From Kaistella yonginensis (GTDB lineage: Bacteria; Bacteroidota; Bacteroidia; Flavobacteriales; Weeksellaceae), in assembly GCF_030409525.1 (NCBI RefSeq), contig NZ_JAUFQB010000059.1, positions 1 to 64,000 of the forward strand: DNA of 64,000 nucleotides. The letters are read 5' to 3'. The number at the start of each line of letters is the position of its first letter. Position 1 is the stretch's first letter. Below are positions 16,281 through 23,537 of the stretch, in pieces. Under the pieces are notes generated by a model that saw nothing but the letters and a program-made list of their open reading frames with translations, did not search any database and had not been told where the DNA came from. Both the position numbers and the translations under genes were made by a program.

Positions 16281-16560
16281 ATTTTACGCAGGTTGATTGG
16301 AAACCTATATTTAATTTACGCATGTGCTGTTACTATTTTACGCAGGTTTTAGAACTGACCTATGATTGTTTTACTCATTTACCTGTGTGTTATTTACGCA
16401 TTTAAATATTTGGACGTGTGTTTGATTTACGCAGGTTTGAAATCTAACCTATGTTTATTTTACGCAATAACCTATGTTTCATTTACGTATTCAATTATTT
16501 GCTCCTATGTTTAAATTACGCAGGTTTAAGAAAATACCTGTGATTGATTTGCGCAGGTTT
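16281..16560. repeat. array of ten iteron-like repeats
   Basis: The consensus is about CCTATGTTTNATTTACGCAGG, and copies begin near 16,281 (partial), 16,304, 16,327, 16,359, 16,382, 16,415, 16,448, 16,471, 16,504 and 16,537. Spacing is 23 or 32-33 bases, a difference of about one helical turn, so all copies face the same side of the DNA. This is how iterons bound by a replication or partition protein are arranged. The repeats differ from those at 31,037-31,312. The binding protein is unknown. Confidence 0.75.
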
Positions 16561-16637
16561 AGTTACAAATGCAGAAGATTAATTATATTTGAGTACAAAT
16601 TACCACATGAAAAATAATCGTTTTCACTAAAAAAAGG

Positions 16638-16709
16638 TGGTCAATTCAAACCGAAATTAGATGGCCACTTTAAACCAAATTTGGATGGTCAATTACACCG
16701 AGCTTTGCA
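16638..16709. mobile_element. three 24-bp repeats resembling an IS21-family end (relic)
   Basis: Three imperfect 24-base direct repeats begin TGGTCAATTCAAACCGAAAT (16,638), TGGCCACTTTAAACC (16,662) and TGGTCAATTACACCG (16,686). IS21-type elements of Bacteroidetes carry multiple TGGTCA..AACCG repeats at their ends, as far as I recall. No istA/istB gene is present, so only an end remains. The relic would mark a past insertion and deletion in this spot. Confidence 0.42.
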
Positions 16710-16942
16710 ATTATAAGCATCAAAATCTTCTATTAAAACTTCAAAATATTGTTTTACCTTATTATCACTGAATTCAATAATAATTGATTGGTTACCACCT
16801 CCTTGCTTAGGAATTGCTGATTAAATAATTTTTGCTTGCAATTTCATCTTGCAAATATGGGTAGGCTTTATAGAATATATTTTTTTACTGCTATAAAATA
16901 GGACAAATTGAGAATTGCTCTTCTATAACTAGAACATTATAA

Positions 16943-18013
16943 CTACAAGTTATTATCAAGATTTTTTAATTCAAAGTAAATGACAACTCTATAATCTTGA
17001 GCATTATTAAAATAACCTGGACTGAATGGAATTTCTTCAAAACAAGCCTTGTGATTATCAAATTGCACAAAAATAATTGGATCTTCACAATCCATATCTA
17101 CGTCAATAATATTTTCTAATGCTATACGCTCCAAAACTCCAAAATTCCCAATCATTAAATTTTCAGGTATAGATTTTTTATCCCTTTCATTTAAATAATT
17201 CCATTTTCCGTCTTTGGTATAAACAATCTCAACATTATACCAAGAAACAACTTCCAAATAATGCTCATTGAGATCGTGTGAAAATACTTTGTACCAATCT
17301 GCCCTTTCTCCCGTTTTTTCATCTTCAAAATTTGGATAAGATTTATCGCTAATAGAACTAATAATTAAATCTACATAAATAAATTTATAAGAAGGATCGT
17401 AATAATTGACTGTCGATATGTTTTTATCGGTTGTCTCTATTAAATTTTTAACAATTTTTTTTCTTATTAATTGCTTGGACTTAAATACAGATTTCGCACT
17501 TTGGTTTGCAACTGTAGGCAATCTGTCACTTTTTAAAATATTCCTAACTTGTTCTATCTTCTTTGTAGATAATATTAACAATCGGGAAGTTATATTTTCA
17601 AAATCAATAATATGTTGATCAGCATTAAAATTAAAACCCTCTTTTACAAGAAGGTTAGTATATTTTAATTGTTTTTTTCCTAAAATTAAGATTATTAGCG
17701 TGCTATATTTAATTTCGAGTGTATTATTAAAAAATTTATTTAAGGTTTCTTGAATTTTCAATTTCCTAGGATTTGAAGTAACTTGAACTGCAATACAATT
17801 AACTTCATCTTGTAAATCAATTGCCTTTGCATTTTTACTTTGGTAATTAGAATTGACAAGTTGCAAATCAAATACAATATTTAAAATTTCCTGAATATGA
17901 TATTCGGAAATCAGATTAATATCAAGAAGGTTAGATTTAGATAAAAGTTCAATTTTACTTTTCAAAATACTGAACTCCTCAATTATCTCCTTTAAATAAA
18001 TTTCTCTTTTCAT
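16943..18013 (-). CDS. SMEK-domain protein, candidate defence effector
   Basis: This 356-residue protein has an N-terminal SMEK-type domain (about 1-150): 'SEYHIQEILNIVFDLQLVNSN' followed by 'AKAIDLQDEVNCIAVQVTSN' and 'KIQETLNKFF'. In family descriptions this domain is found in bacterial conflict systems, with other effector or sensor domains attached. The C-terminal half (about 180-356) is beta-rich and unrecognised. It is the last gene of a compact leftward operon with two microproteins and a membrane protein (18,097-18,820). An anti-phage role is inferred from domain and island context. Confidence 0.68.
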   Translation of the reverse strand: MKREIYLKEIIEEFSILKSKIELLSKSNLLDINLISEYHIQEILNIVFDLQLVNSNYQSKNAKAIDLQDEVNCIAVQVTSNPRKLKIQETLNKFFNNTLEIKYSTLIILILGKKQLKYTNLLVKEGFNFNADQHIIDFENITSRLLILSTKKIEQVRNILKSDRLPTVANQSAKSVFKSKQLIRKKIVKNLIETTDKNISTVNYYDPSYKFIYVDLIISSISDKSYPNFEDEKTGERADWYKVFSHDLNEHYLEVVSWYNVEIVYTKDGKWNYLNERDKKSIPENLMIGNFGVLERIALENIIDVDMDCEDPIIFVQFDNHKACFEEIPFSPGYFNNAQDYRVVIYFELKNLDNNL

Positions 18014-18096
18014 AAAAAATTAATAACTGCTGTTTAAGTTACAGAATACTTTTCTCTAAATTCCGTGATGATGATGTACTCTCACAGCAAAATCAA

Positions 18097-18216
18097 TTAA
18101 CCCTTTTTCGGTGGCTTCAAGTTGGTTGTAGGCAAAGATGCTCTTCCCAATCCTATTTTCACGCCTGGAACTATCGTCTTAACAATTGCAGGTTTTGATG
18201 CTTCTTTTTTGCTCAT
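18097..18216 (-). CDS. 39-residue basic microprotein, MSKK type
   Basis: The frame MSKKEASKPAIVKTIVPGVK... ends ...NLKPPKKG. It is Lys/Pro-rich with no Cys and no membrane segment. The start lies two bases after the stop of the next microprotein (TAG TT ATG), the same junction as the previous gene pair (TAA TT ATG). The shared MSKK start and KP(P)KK end suggest that the two small proteins are related. No family was recognised. The coding call rests on operon packing and the paired design. Confidence 0.5.
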   Translation of the reverse strand: MSKKEASKPAIVKTIVPGVKIGLGRASLPTTNLKPPKKG

Positions 18217-18218
18217 AA

Positions 18219-18344
18219 CTACTTTTTAGGTTTTATTAAAAAGGAAGGTTTTTGAGAAGTTCTACCTTTTTCTTCATTTATTGGTTTAGGTTTATCTGGC
18301 GAATTAGTTGGTTTTGCCTGCGGAATTATTATTTTCTTGCTCAT
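18219..18344 (-). CDS. 41-residue basic microprotein, MSKK type
   Basis: The frame MSKKIIIPQAKPTNSPDKPK... ends ...FLIKPKK. It is Lys/Pro-rich and probably disordered. It begins two bases after the stop of the membrane protein gene and ends two bases before the second microprotein. The function is unknown; it could be a regulator, inhibitor or scaffold of the SMEK protein. It is too short for usual gene callers and easily missed. Confidence 0.5.
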   Translation of the reverse strand: MSKKIIIPQAKPTNSPDKPKPINEEKGRTSQKPSFLIKPKK

Positions 18345-18346
18345 AA

Positions 18347-18820
18347 TTAAATATTTAAAATTAAAAAAAGGATCAATAGTAAAGTTCCTAATAGTATCGC
18401 AGTTAATGAAACAATATTCAATCGGTTTACTGTTTTGTTCCTCCTATCAATTTTGTTTAAGATTGCAACATCTTGGATATCTATTTCACTAATTGTTTTA
18501 TCATCATTTGCAATTGCTTTGTAATGCGAAAACACATTTGACAAAATGCTTACTACAAAGACTAAACTACCTGTAGTTACGAAATATTCAAATTTAAAAT
18601 CGTCTGCAGTTTCAACCAATTTGCCCAAAATAGTTAATCCAATCAAAAGACCACCACTACTAAAAATATTTAAATATTTTTCAAAATCATCTTGGCTTTT
18701 TGTCCGAGATTCTATTATTGATTTTCTGTAATTCTGCCAATCTTCATTGGAATTATCCGCGTAGGAAATAATTCCTAAATTTTTCGGATAGTAATCATTT
18801 GTTCCACTATACCTATTCAT
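18347..18820 (-). CDS. three-helix membrane protein upstream of the SMEK gene
   Basis: This 157-residue protein has a soluble helical N-terminus (about 1-48), hydrophobic segments at about 50-65, 77-100 and 132-157, and a charged loop (about 105-130: NDDKTISEIDIQDVAILNKIDRR) between the last two. This layout resembles small membrane effectors of conflict systems such as SLATT-type proteins, but no specific signature was seen. It opens the four-gene operon ending with the SMEK protein. It may be a membrane-damaging effector or an anchor. Confidence 0.62.
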   Translation of the reverse strand: MNRYSGTNDYYPKNLGIISYADNSNEDWQNYRKSIIESRTKSQDDFEKYLNIFSSGGLLIGLTILGKLVETADDFKFEYFVTTGSLVFVVSILSNVFSHYKAIANDDKTISEIDIQDVAILNKIDRRNKTVNRLNIVSLTAILLGTLLLILFLILNI

Positions 18821-18918
18821 AAATTATTCAAATTTTAGTAATAACTATTCAATCCAAAAGTGGCTATTAAAAAAATAGTTAGTTATAACTTTATAATTCG
18901 CCTTATTTTCATACTGCT

Positions 18919-19914
18919 CTAAAACAGATTCAAATCAAAAGAATAATCATAATTAATTAATGCTTTGTTCTCTTGATTATCTAACCACGCTGATTCTTGG
19001 TGACTTAAATCTACCACTTCTTTAGTTGTTTTTCCCTTAAAACAATCTTTTACTTTCTCCATCATATTCATTTCCGTTTTATCGAACAAATCAATATTGA
19101 AAGCATAATTTGAATTAGGGATAAATTTCTCCCCTACTTTACCATCTGGATATTCTACATATTTTATATCAATAAAATAATCATTTTCCATTTTCTCAAA
19201 TAAACTTCTAAACTTATCTGGAACTGGACCTCTCGCAATCGCTGCATATCTGCAACCTGTTATAGAAGAAGCATAATTCTTGTAATGTCCGAAATCTGAA
19301 TAAAACAATAATTTATTCAATACCGTTTTTTGTGGTTTTAGATGCCCTGCGAAATAAACAACCATATTTGCCAACTTTTCATAATCGGGCGTTTTATATC
19401 CTGTAAATGCATCTGGATCACAATCTCCTAATAAATAATTTTTCAATGAAAAATCATTTTCTTCAAGAATTTCAAAATTTATTTTCGATAGAACTGCTTT
19501 GTAATCTTTTTCTTTTAACACCCCATGATTATCGATGATCATAGTTTTGAAGATGGAAGGATTTAATGCTAAACTTATTGATTTTGCATTTGAAAGACTT
19601 GGGATTTCCCCACTTTCATACAATGCATATTGATTGGGACCAAAACCAAAAAGTTCTCCCATCTTTGCTGCAGACAATCCATATTTCTTACGAAGTTTGC
19701 TGATTTCTTCCGGGAAAGGAATATTATTCATTTCCCTATATTTATTATGAATTATTTTTAAATTTAATTCATCCAATTCTGTCGTTACAAAACTCTCTTT
19801 ACTTTCTTCACAATAATAATTGAGGTTTGTGTATTCGATTTCTTGTTTTCTGAAACTTACTGTTCTGATTTCTTTTTTCAGTTTCATGTCTTGTCCTGTG
19901 TAAGGGCTTTTCAT
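18919..19914 (-). CDS. Panacea (SocA/DUF4065) antitoxin with MqsA-type HTH
   Basis: This 331-residue protein has an N-terminal region with a helix-turn-helix (about 68-115: EEISKLRKKYGLSAAKMGELFGFGPNQYALYESGEIPS), as in MqsA/HigA-2-type antitoxins. A C-terminal Panacea domain follows (about 185-310: KLANMVVYFA, TVLNKLLFYSDF, ARGPVPDKF). It should neutralise the toxin encoded 7 bases upstream and repress the operon through the TAAAGTGA repeats at 20,298-20,345. Panacea domains are known as adaptable toxin-neutralising modules. Confidence 0.8.
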   Translation of the reverse strand: MKSPYTGQDMKLKKEIRTVSFRKQEIEYTNLNYYCEESKESFVTTELDELNLKIIHNKYREMNNIPFPEEISKLRKKYGLSAAKMGELFGFGPNQYALYESGEIPSLSNAKSISLALNPSIFKTMIIDNHGVLKEKDYKAVLSKINFEILEENDFSLKNYLLGDCDPDAFTGYKTPDYEKLANMVVYFAGHLKPQKTVLNKLLFYSDFGHYKNYASSITGCRYAAIARGPVPDKFRSLFEKMENDYFIDIKYVEYPDGKVGEKFIPNSNYAFNIDLFDKTEMNMMEKVKDCFKGKTTKEVVDLSHQESAWLDNQENKALINYDYSFDLNLF

Positions 19915-19921
19915 AATGTTT

Positions 19922-20260
19922 TCACTTAAAAGGGTAATTCATAGAATACTGTGAGGTATGGAAAGAGATACATATTACGTTAAGTTCTGAAACTGTAATT
20001 TTAATATATATTTCCTTGTTTTTGATGGTTTTACCAAATACCCACATGGGACTTGAACCATACTGGTCGTTATCTAAAGGACCTTCGGAATAATCCTCCA
20101 AAACCAGTTCATTAATACAGATTTCTCTCTGTTTTGCTGTGATTTCTAAATCTAATATCGTCTGCTTGTTGACGGATCTGTCAGCAAAAAACAATTGCCC
20201 AACACTTCGTACAGATTTTAATTGTCTCAAAAATTGGGAAACTTCATCCTTCGTTGTCAA
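19922..20260 (-). CDS. MqsR-like type II toxin
   Basis: This 112-residue protein carries the family signatures DLEITAKQREICINELVLEDYSEGPLDND, MWVFGKTIKNKEIYIKIT and a C-terminal VICISFHTSQYSMNYPFK. MqsR-like toxins are ribosome-independent mRNA interferases, so RNA cleavage is the expected activity. The frame has no in-frame ATG before the TTG at 20,260. An ATG just upstream opens only ATG-GTT-TGA, whose stop overlaps the TTG, which may keep toxin translation low. The toxin precedes its antitoxin in the operon. Confidence 0.75.
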   Translation of the reverse strand: MTTKDEVSQFLRQLKSVRSVGQLFFADRSVNKQTILDLEITAKQREICINELVLEDYSEGPLDNDQYGSSPMWVFGKTIKNKEIYIKITVSELNVICISFHTSQYSMNYPFK

Positions 20261-20275
20261 ACCATTTTATTTATG

Positions 20276-20283
20276 CAAAGATA
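20276..20283 (-). promoter_or_regulatory. -7 promoter box of the toxin-antitoxin operon
   Basis: On the minus strand this reads TATCTTTG, a perfect TAnnTTTG box of the Bacteroidetes primary sigma factor, 16 bases before the toxin start. No clear -33 TTG was found. It lies just inside the operator repeats. Confidence 0.55.
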
Positions 20284-20297
20284 TACAAATTAAACTA

Positions 20298-20345
20298 TAA
20301 AGTGAAAATGTATTTATAATTTTACATTATAATCACTTTAAAGTG
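20298..20345. promoter_or_regulatory. putative autoregulatory operator of the TA operon
   Basis: TAAAGTGA at 20,298-20,305 faces TCACTTTA at 20,333-20,340. The latter also forms the perfect 12-base palindrome CACTTTAAAGTG (20,334-20,345). Three half-sites upstream of the promoter box fit binding by the helix-turn-helix antitoxin. Confidence 0.55.
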
Positions 20346-20407
20346 TTTTAATATTTTATAATGTTATTGTCTAATTGGAACCTGTTATGCTTCTTGAAAC
20401 TAAATGT

Positions 20408-20605
20408 TTACTTCTTTTTACTATACCACTCATAATATATAACACAATTCTCACTATCAGGTGAAGGATCTGCTAAATGTATTTTTAAATGGGTAGGAAT
20501 TGGAACACAATTTCCGAAAATAAGTGCTTCTCCTGGAATAGATTGTTTTATTTTCATAATGTAGTCTGAAGAGAAATATGGTAGAATAAAATAATGCAAT
20601 TTCAA
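20408..20605 (-). pseudogene. C-terminal remnant of a HerA/DUF87-type ATPase
   Basis: The 65-codon frame includes IKQSIPGEALIFGNCVPIPT, then HLKIHLADPSPDSENCVIYYEWYS. This looks like the last 50 residues of HerA-type DNA translocases (GEALIFG...P.P.). The P-loop and the rest of the ATPase are absent on both strands nearby, so a larger gene was deleted. HerA ATPases often pair with nuclease or SIR2 proteins in defence loci, so a defence system may have been lost here. The assignment is by pattern and is moderate. Confidence 0.5.
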
Positions 20606-20736
20606 CTAAAAAAATAACTGTGGATTCTATTTCAATAATTATTTTTCAGTTGCTTTAAATTGGAAAAACACATGAAAATAAATTATCTTTTTTAGGTGAA
20701 TGTTTAGATAAATAAATGATTTGAAAATTTAAAATG

Positions 20737-20744
20737 TATATTTG
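20737..20744 (+). promoter_or_regulatory. -7 promoter box of the MazG-like gene
   Basis: TATATTTG matches TAnnTTTG and lies 22 bases before the ATG at 20,767. A -33 TTG at proper distance is not obvious. Confidence 0.45.
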
Positions 20745-20766
20745 AAAATCCAATTTTATATATAAA

Positions 20767-21135
20767 ATGAACGATTTAGAAAAGAAAGTCAACGAGTTAA
20801 GAGACCTATGTTTTAGCGAGTCTTTTAAAAATGGGTGGCACACTGATGAAAATGGTAAAATTTTAGATAAAAACAAAGGTGAGATGATATCATTAATGCA
20901 TTCAGAAATTTCGGAAGCATTAGAAGGAGAAAGGAAAGGATTAATGGACTCTCATTTACCATCAAGACCAATGGCTGAAGTTGAATTAGCAGATGCGATA
21001 ATTCGAATAATGGATTATTGTGGTAGATGGGAATATGATATTGGAGGTGCAATTAAAGAAAAACTAGAATACAACAAGACTAGGGAAGATCATAAAAGAC
21101 AAACTAGGATGCAAATTGGTGGTAAAAAATTTTAG
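20767..21135 (+). CDS. MazG-like nucleotide pyrophosphohydrolase
   Basis: This 122-residue protein of the all-alpha NTP-pyrophosphatase group has the metal-binding pattern EISEALE (about 47-53) followed by EVELADAIIRIMD (about 71-83). The family hydrolyses (d)NTPs to monophosphates, and phage- and island-encoded members clean or reshape the nucleotide pool. It is a single-domain form, shorter than E. coli MazG. It is transcribed rightward from its own promoter, with a HigBA locus following. In an island with a pyrimidine-modifying TS homologue it could affect a modified dNTP. Confidence 0.78.
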   Translation: MNDLEKKVNELRDLCFSESFKNGWHTDENGKILDKNKGEMISLMHSEISEALEGERKGLMDSHLPSRPMAEVELADAIIRIMDYCGRWEYDIGGAIKEKLEYNKTREDHKRQTRMQIGGKKF

Positions 21136-21201
21136 ATGTTGGAAACAAAATCAAATGATTTTTTAAATTTTTTCGCAATAATTTTCATATAAATATTTGT
21201 T

Positions 21202-21525
21202 TTGAAAATCTCCTTTGAAAATAAAATATTACGAAATATTTGCGAGGATTACGAATTCGCAATTGAAAGATATGGTATTGAATTAGCATTGATATTGTTT
21301 AAAAGATTGTCTGATATTGAGGTTGCAAAAGATTTTTCTGATATTGGATTTGGAAATACAATAATTGATCAAAATAAAAATGAGAAAATTTTTATTACAT
21401 ATTATTTTAATAAAGACGAAACACAATTTTTAAAATTTGAAATTCCAGAAAATGTAAAATTATTTCAGGATTTTCAATTAAGACAAATTATAACAAGGAT
21501 AAAACTTATAAAAATACAATTATGA
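21202..21525 (+). CDS. higB: HigB-type toxin (plasmid-maintenance killer family)
   Basis: This 107-residue protein belongs to the RelE/HigB ribosome-dependent mRNA interferase fold by its LRNICEDYEFAIERYGIELALILFKRLSDIEVAKDFSDI pattern (residues 10 to about 48). The start is TTG at 21,202; an in-frame stop lies four codons upstream and no ATG is available. The stop overlaps the start of the HigA-ImmA gene by 4 bases. Like the MqsR-like toxin in this island it uses a weak start codon. Confidence 0.7.
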   Translation: MKISFENKILRNICEDYEFAIERYGIELALILFKRLSDIEVAKDFSDIGFGNTIIDQNKNEKIFITYYFNKDETQFLKFEIPENVKLFQDFQLRQIITRIKLIKIQL

Positions 21526-22637
21526 CTTTCAATCCAAACTGGGTATCAAGTCCAAGTGAAACTATTCGTGATATTATTAATTACAATAATTTCAACATTG
21601 AAGACATTATAGATATTCTAAATAAGAAATCAATCAATGCAAATGATTTGCTTGAAGGAAAGACCTCTATTGACATTCAAATTGCAAATACACTTTCAGA
21701 AATATTTAAAAACTCATCAGAATTTTGGTTGAATAAACAAAAGATTTTCAGCGAGCGTATTAAGATGATAGATTCAACTGAAAAAGAAGAATGGATTAAT
21801 AGTTTTCCTATCAAAGAAATTGCTGATGCGGGTTACCTAAAATCGAAAACAAATCTCTATAAAGAATTATTAAATTTTTTTGAGGTAAATAGTATTTTTG
21901 AATGGAAAATTAAATATTTAAATAAAAGTAATCTTTCTTTTCGAAAATCAGAAGGATTTGACTCTAAAAAAAGTTCAGTTGTAGCGTGGTTTCGAATGGG
22001 GGAGTTACATATTAAAAACATCAAATACCCAAAATACAATAGAGAAGATTTTTTAATCAAGTTAGAGAATGAAATTAAACAACTTACTCGTACAAAATCA
22101 CCAAAAGTTTTCATACCTAAATTAATTGAAATATGTTATGAATGCGGTGTTATTTTGTCTATTCAAAGAGCGCCCGAACGTTGTAAAGTTTATGGGGTTA
22201 CAAATTTTACCAAAGATGGAAATCCTTTATTAATTTTAAGTTTCAGGTATTTAACAGACGATCAATTTTGGTTTACATTTTTTCACGAAGCAGGACACGT
22301 TATTTTGCATGAAAAGAAGTTTTTAAATTTTGAAGTGGAAAACTTAACTGAAAAAAACGTTCAATTGGATGAAGAAGAACTGGAAGCAAACTTATTTGCA
22401 GAGGAAGCATTAATACCTTTGCAATTAAAAGAAAGGTTAGGTAATATCAATGGCAATAAAAAGAAACTATTGCATTTTGCTATGGATGCAAATGTATCTG
22501 CTGGTATAGTTGTTGGACAATTGCAAAAAAAGGGATTAATAAAACCCGCTTATTTAAACGGGTATAAAAGAAGATATGACATAGATGAAATTAAAAACTC
22601 TTTTAAGTATAGTATTGAAAATTTAGCCATTAAATAA
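21522..22637 (+). CDS. HigA-type antitoxin fused to an ImmA/IrrE metallopeptidase
   Basis: This 371-residue protein has an N-terminal helix-turn-helix of the HigA type (about 8-75, with IANTLSEIFKNSSEFWLNKQ). The C-terminal ImmA/IrrE-like zinc peptidase domain carries FFHEAGHVILH (HEAGH at 255-259) and a downstream acidic ligand region (EEELEANLFAEE, about 284-295). It should neutralise HigB and may also cleave a regulator or the toxin partner. It is co-translated with higB and its end overlaps by 15 bases the convergent gene at 22,623-23,537. Confidence 0.8.
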   Translation: MTFNPNWVSSPSETIRDIINYNNFNIEDIIDILNKKSINANDLLEGKTSIDIQIANTLSEIFKNSSEFWLNKQKIFSERIKMIDSTEKEEWINSFPIKEIADAGYLKSKTNLYKELLNFFEVNSIFEWKIKYLNKSNLSFRKSEGFDSKKSSVVAWFRMGELHIKNIKYPKYNREDFLIKLENEIKQLTRTKSPKVFIPKLIEICYECGVILSIQRAPERCKVYGVTNFTKDGNPLLILSFRYLTDDQFWFTFFHEAGHVILHEKKFLNFEVENLTEKNVQLDEEELEANLFAEEALIPLQLKERLGNINGNKKKLLHFAMDANVSAGIVVGQLQKKGLIKPAYLNGYKRRYDIDEIKNSFKYSIENLAIK

Positions 22638-23537
22638 TTTATAAGTACCCGGTTTTTTCTGCCAATTACAAATACTGTCTTCTAAAATTTGCATTCTAAA
22701 AGGGTAATCTACGAAATTATTGTCACCTAAATCTTTTAAAGCGATGTTCAATTCTTTAAGATTTTTGTGGTCACCAAATAATAATTTAGCACCAGTTACT
22801 GGACCCGAATTTCCTAAATATGGATGTGCCGGTTCAATATCGAGAATTCCGACTTTTCCTATCATACATAAAAAATCGAATATTGCCAATCTAGCAAATC
22901 CAACTATTCCACCGAAATGTTTGAAGAGATAATCAAAAAACTTATACTTATCAGATTTTATATTTGTTGGAATAGAAGATATGAATGTCTCAAAATCATT
23001 GTTGATTAGAGTTAAAAAAGATTCTAATGTTTGATAGGTAGTTGATTTTGCATTTGCCCTAATAGATTGGTATTTTCTATGATTTCCGAAACCTCCCAAA
23101 TTTTTTATTTGAATTTGATTATCATCTAACCAGTCTCTAAAACCCGAAATATCATTTTTGAAATTTTCCAAACTCCAAATTTGCGATTTACCAAGATTTC
23201 CATATACAGCCTTTAATAAACCATATCCTTTACTAATTGTTTTCCCAAAATGTACATAGAGCAAAATGTTCCAAACGGCTTCGTTTATATTATTCTCTCT
23301 ATAATGTAGAATCGCAGATTGAATTGGATCAAATAAATCAGAGTTTGGATTCTTTCTTCTAATGTCTATAGGTCTACTTTTTAATACTTCAATAAATTTT
23401 ATGCGTTTATAACTATCTATAAATTGCCTTATAAAGTTTGATTCCACTTCGGGTTTAATTATTCCAGGTAGGCTTACGGATTTTTTATACTTTAACAATC
23501 TTGTTTCAATATCTCTATATAATTCACTATTTTTCAT
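22623..23537 (-). CDS. alpha-glutamyl/putrescinyl thymine pyrophosphorylase clade 3-like protein
   Basis: The 304-residue sequence follows the family pattern: LPGI..., FIRQFIDSYKRIKFIEVLKSRPI, DLFDPIQSAI, HFGKTISKGYGLLKAVYGNLG, FRDWL, FGNHRKYQSI, then FGGIVGFARLAIFDFLCMIGKVGILDIEP and SGPVTGAKLLFG. The fold is DNA-glycosylase-like and helical. Relatives were proposed to act on hydroxymethyl-pyrimidine in DNA in hypermodification pathways, and some related proteins are now described as 5-hmdU DNA kinases. It overlaps by 11 bases the TS-like gene that could supply the hydroxymethyl base. The activity is inferred. Confidence 0.7.
   Translation of the reverse strand: MKNSELYRDIETRLLKYKKSVSLPGIIKPEVESNFIRQFIDSYKRIKFIEVLKSRPIDIRRKNPNSDLFDPIQSAILHYRENNINEAVWNILLYVHFGKTISKGYGLLKAVYGNLGKSQIWSLENFKNDISGFRDWLDDNQIQIKNLGGFGNHRKYQSIRANAKSTTYQTLESFLTLINNDFETFISSIPTNIKSDKYKFFDYLFKHFGGIVGFARLAIFDFLCMIGKVGILDIEPAHPYLGNSGPVTGAKLLFGDHKNLKELNIALKDLGDNNFVDYPFRMQILEDSICNWQKKPGTYKLFNG

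Larger units (their letters stand above)
15889..16942. other. 1-kb gene-free segment: hairpin, iteron-like array, IS21-like end
   Basis: No credible gene lies here. The segment holds a long hairpin (16,102-16,159), ten iteron-like repeats (16,281-16,560) and three 24-base repeats like an IS21 end (16,638-16,709). At 16,710-16,820 a short open stretch on the minus strand (IPKQGGGNQSIIIEFSDNK...) has no start and is cut by the IS-like end; it may be a gene remnant. The segment separates the leftward mobilisation operon from the defence island and is the best place for an oriT or origin. Confidence 0.7.

Noticed and set aside
16281-16560. Repeat array considered as a CRISPR
   Set aside because: The repeats are degenerate, the spacing is only 23-33 bases start to start, there are no unique 30-base spacers and no cas genes. 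Iterons fit better.
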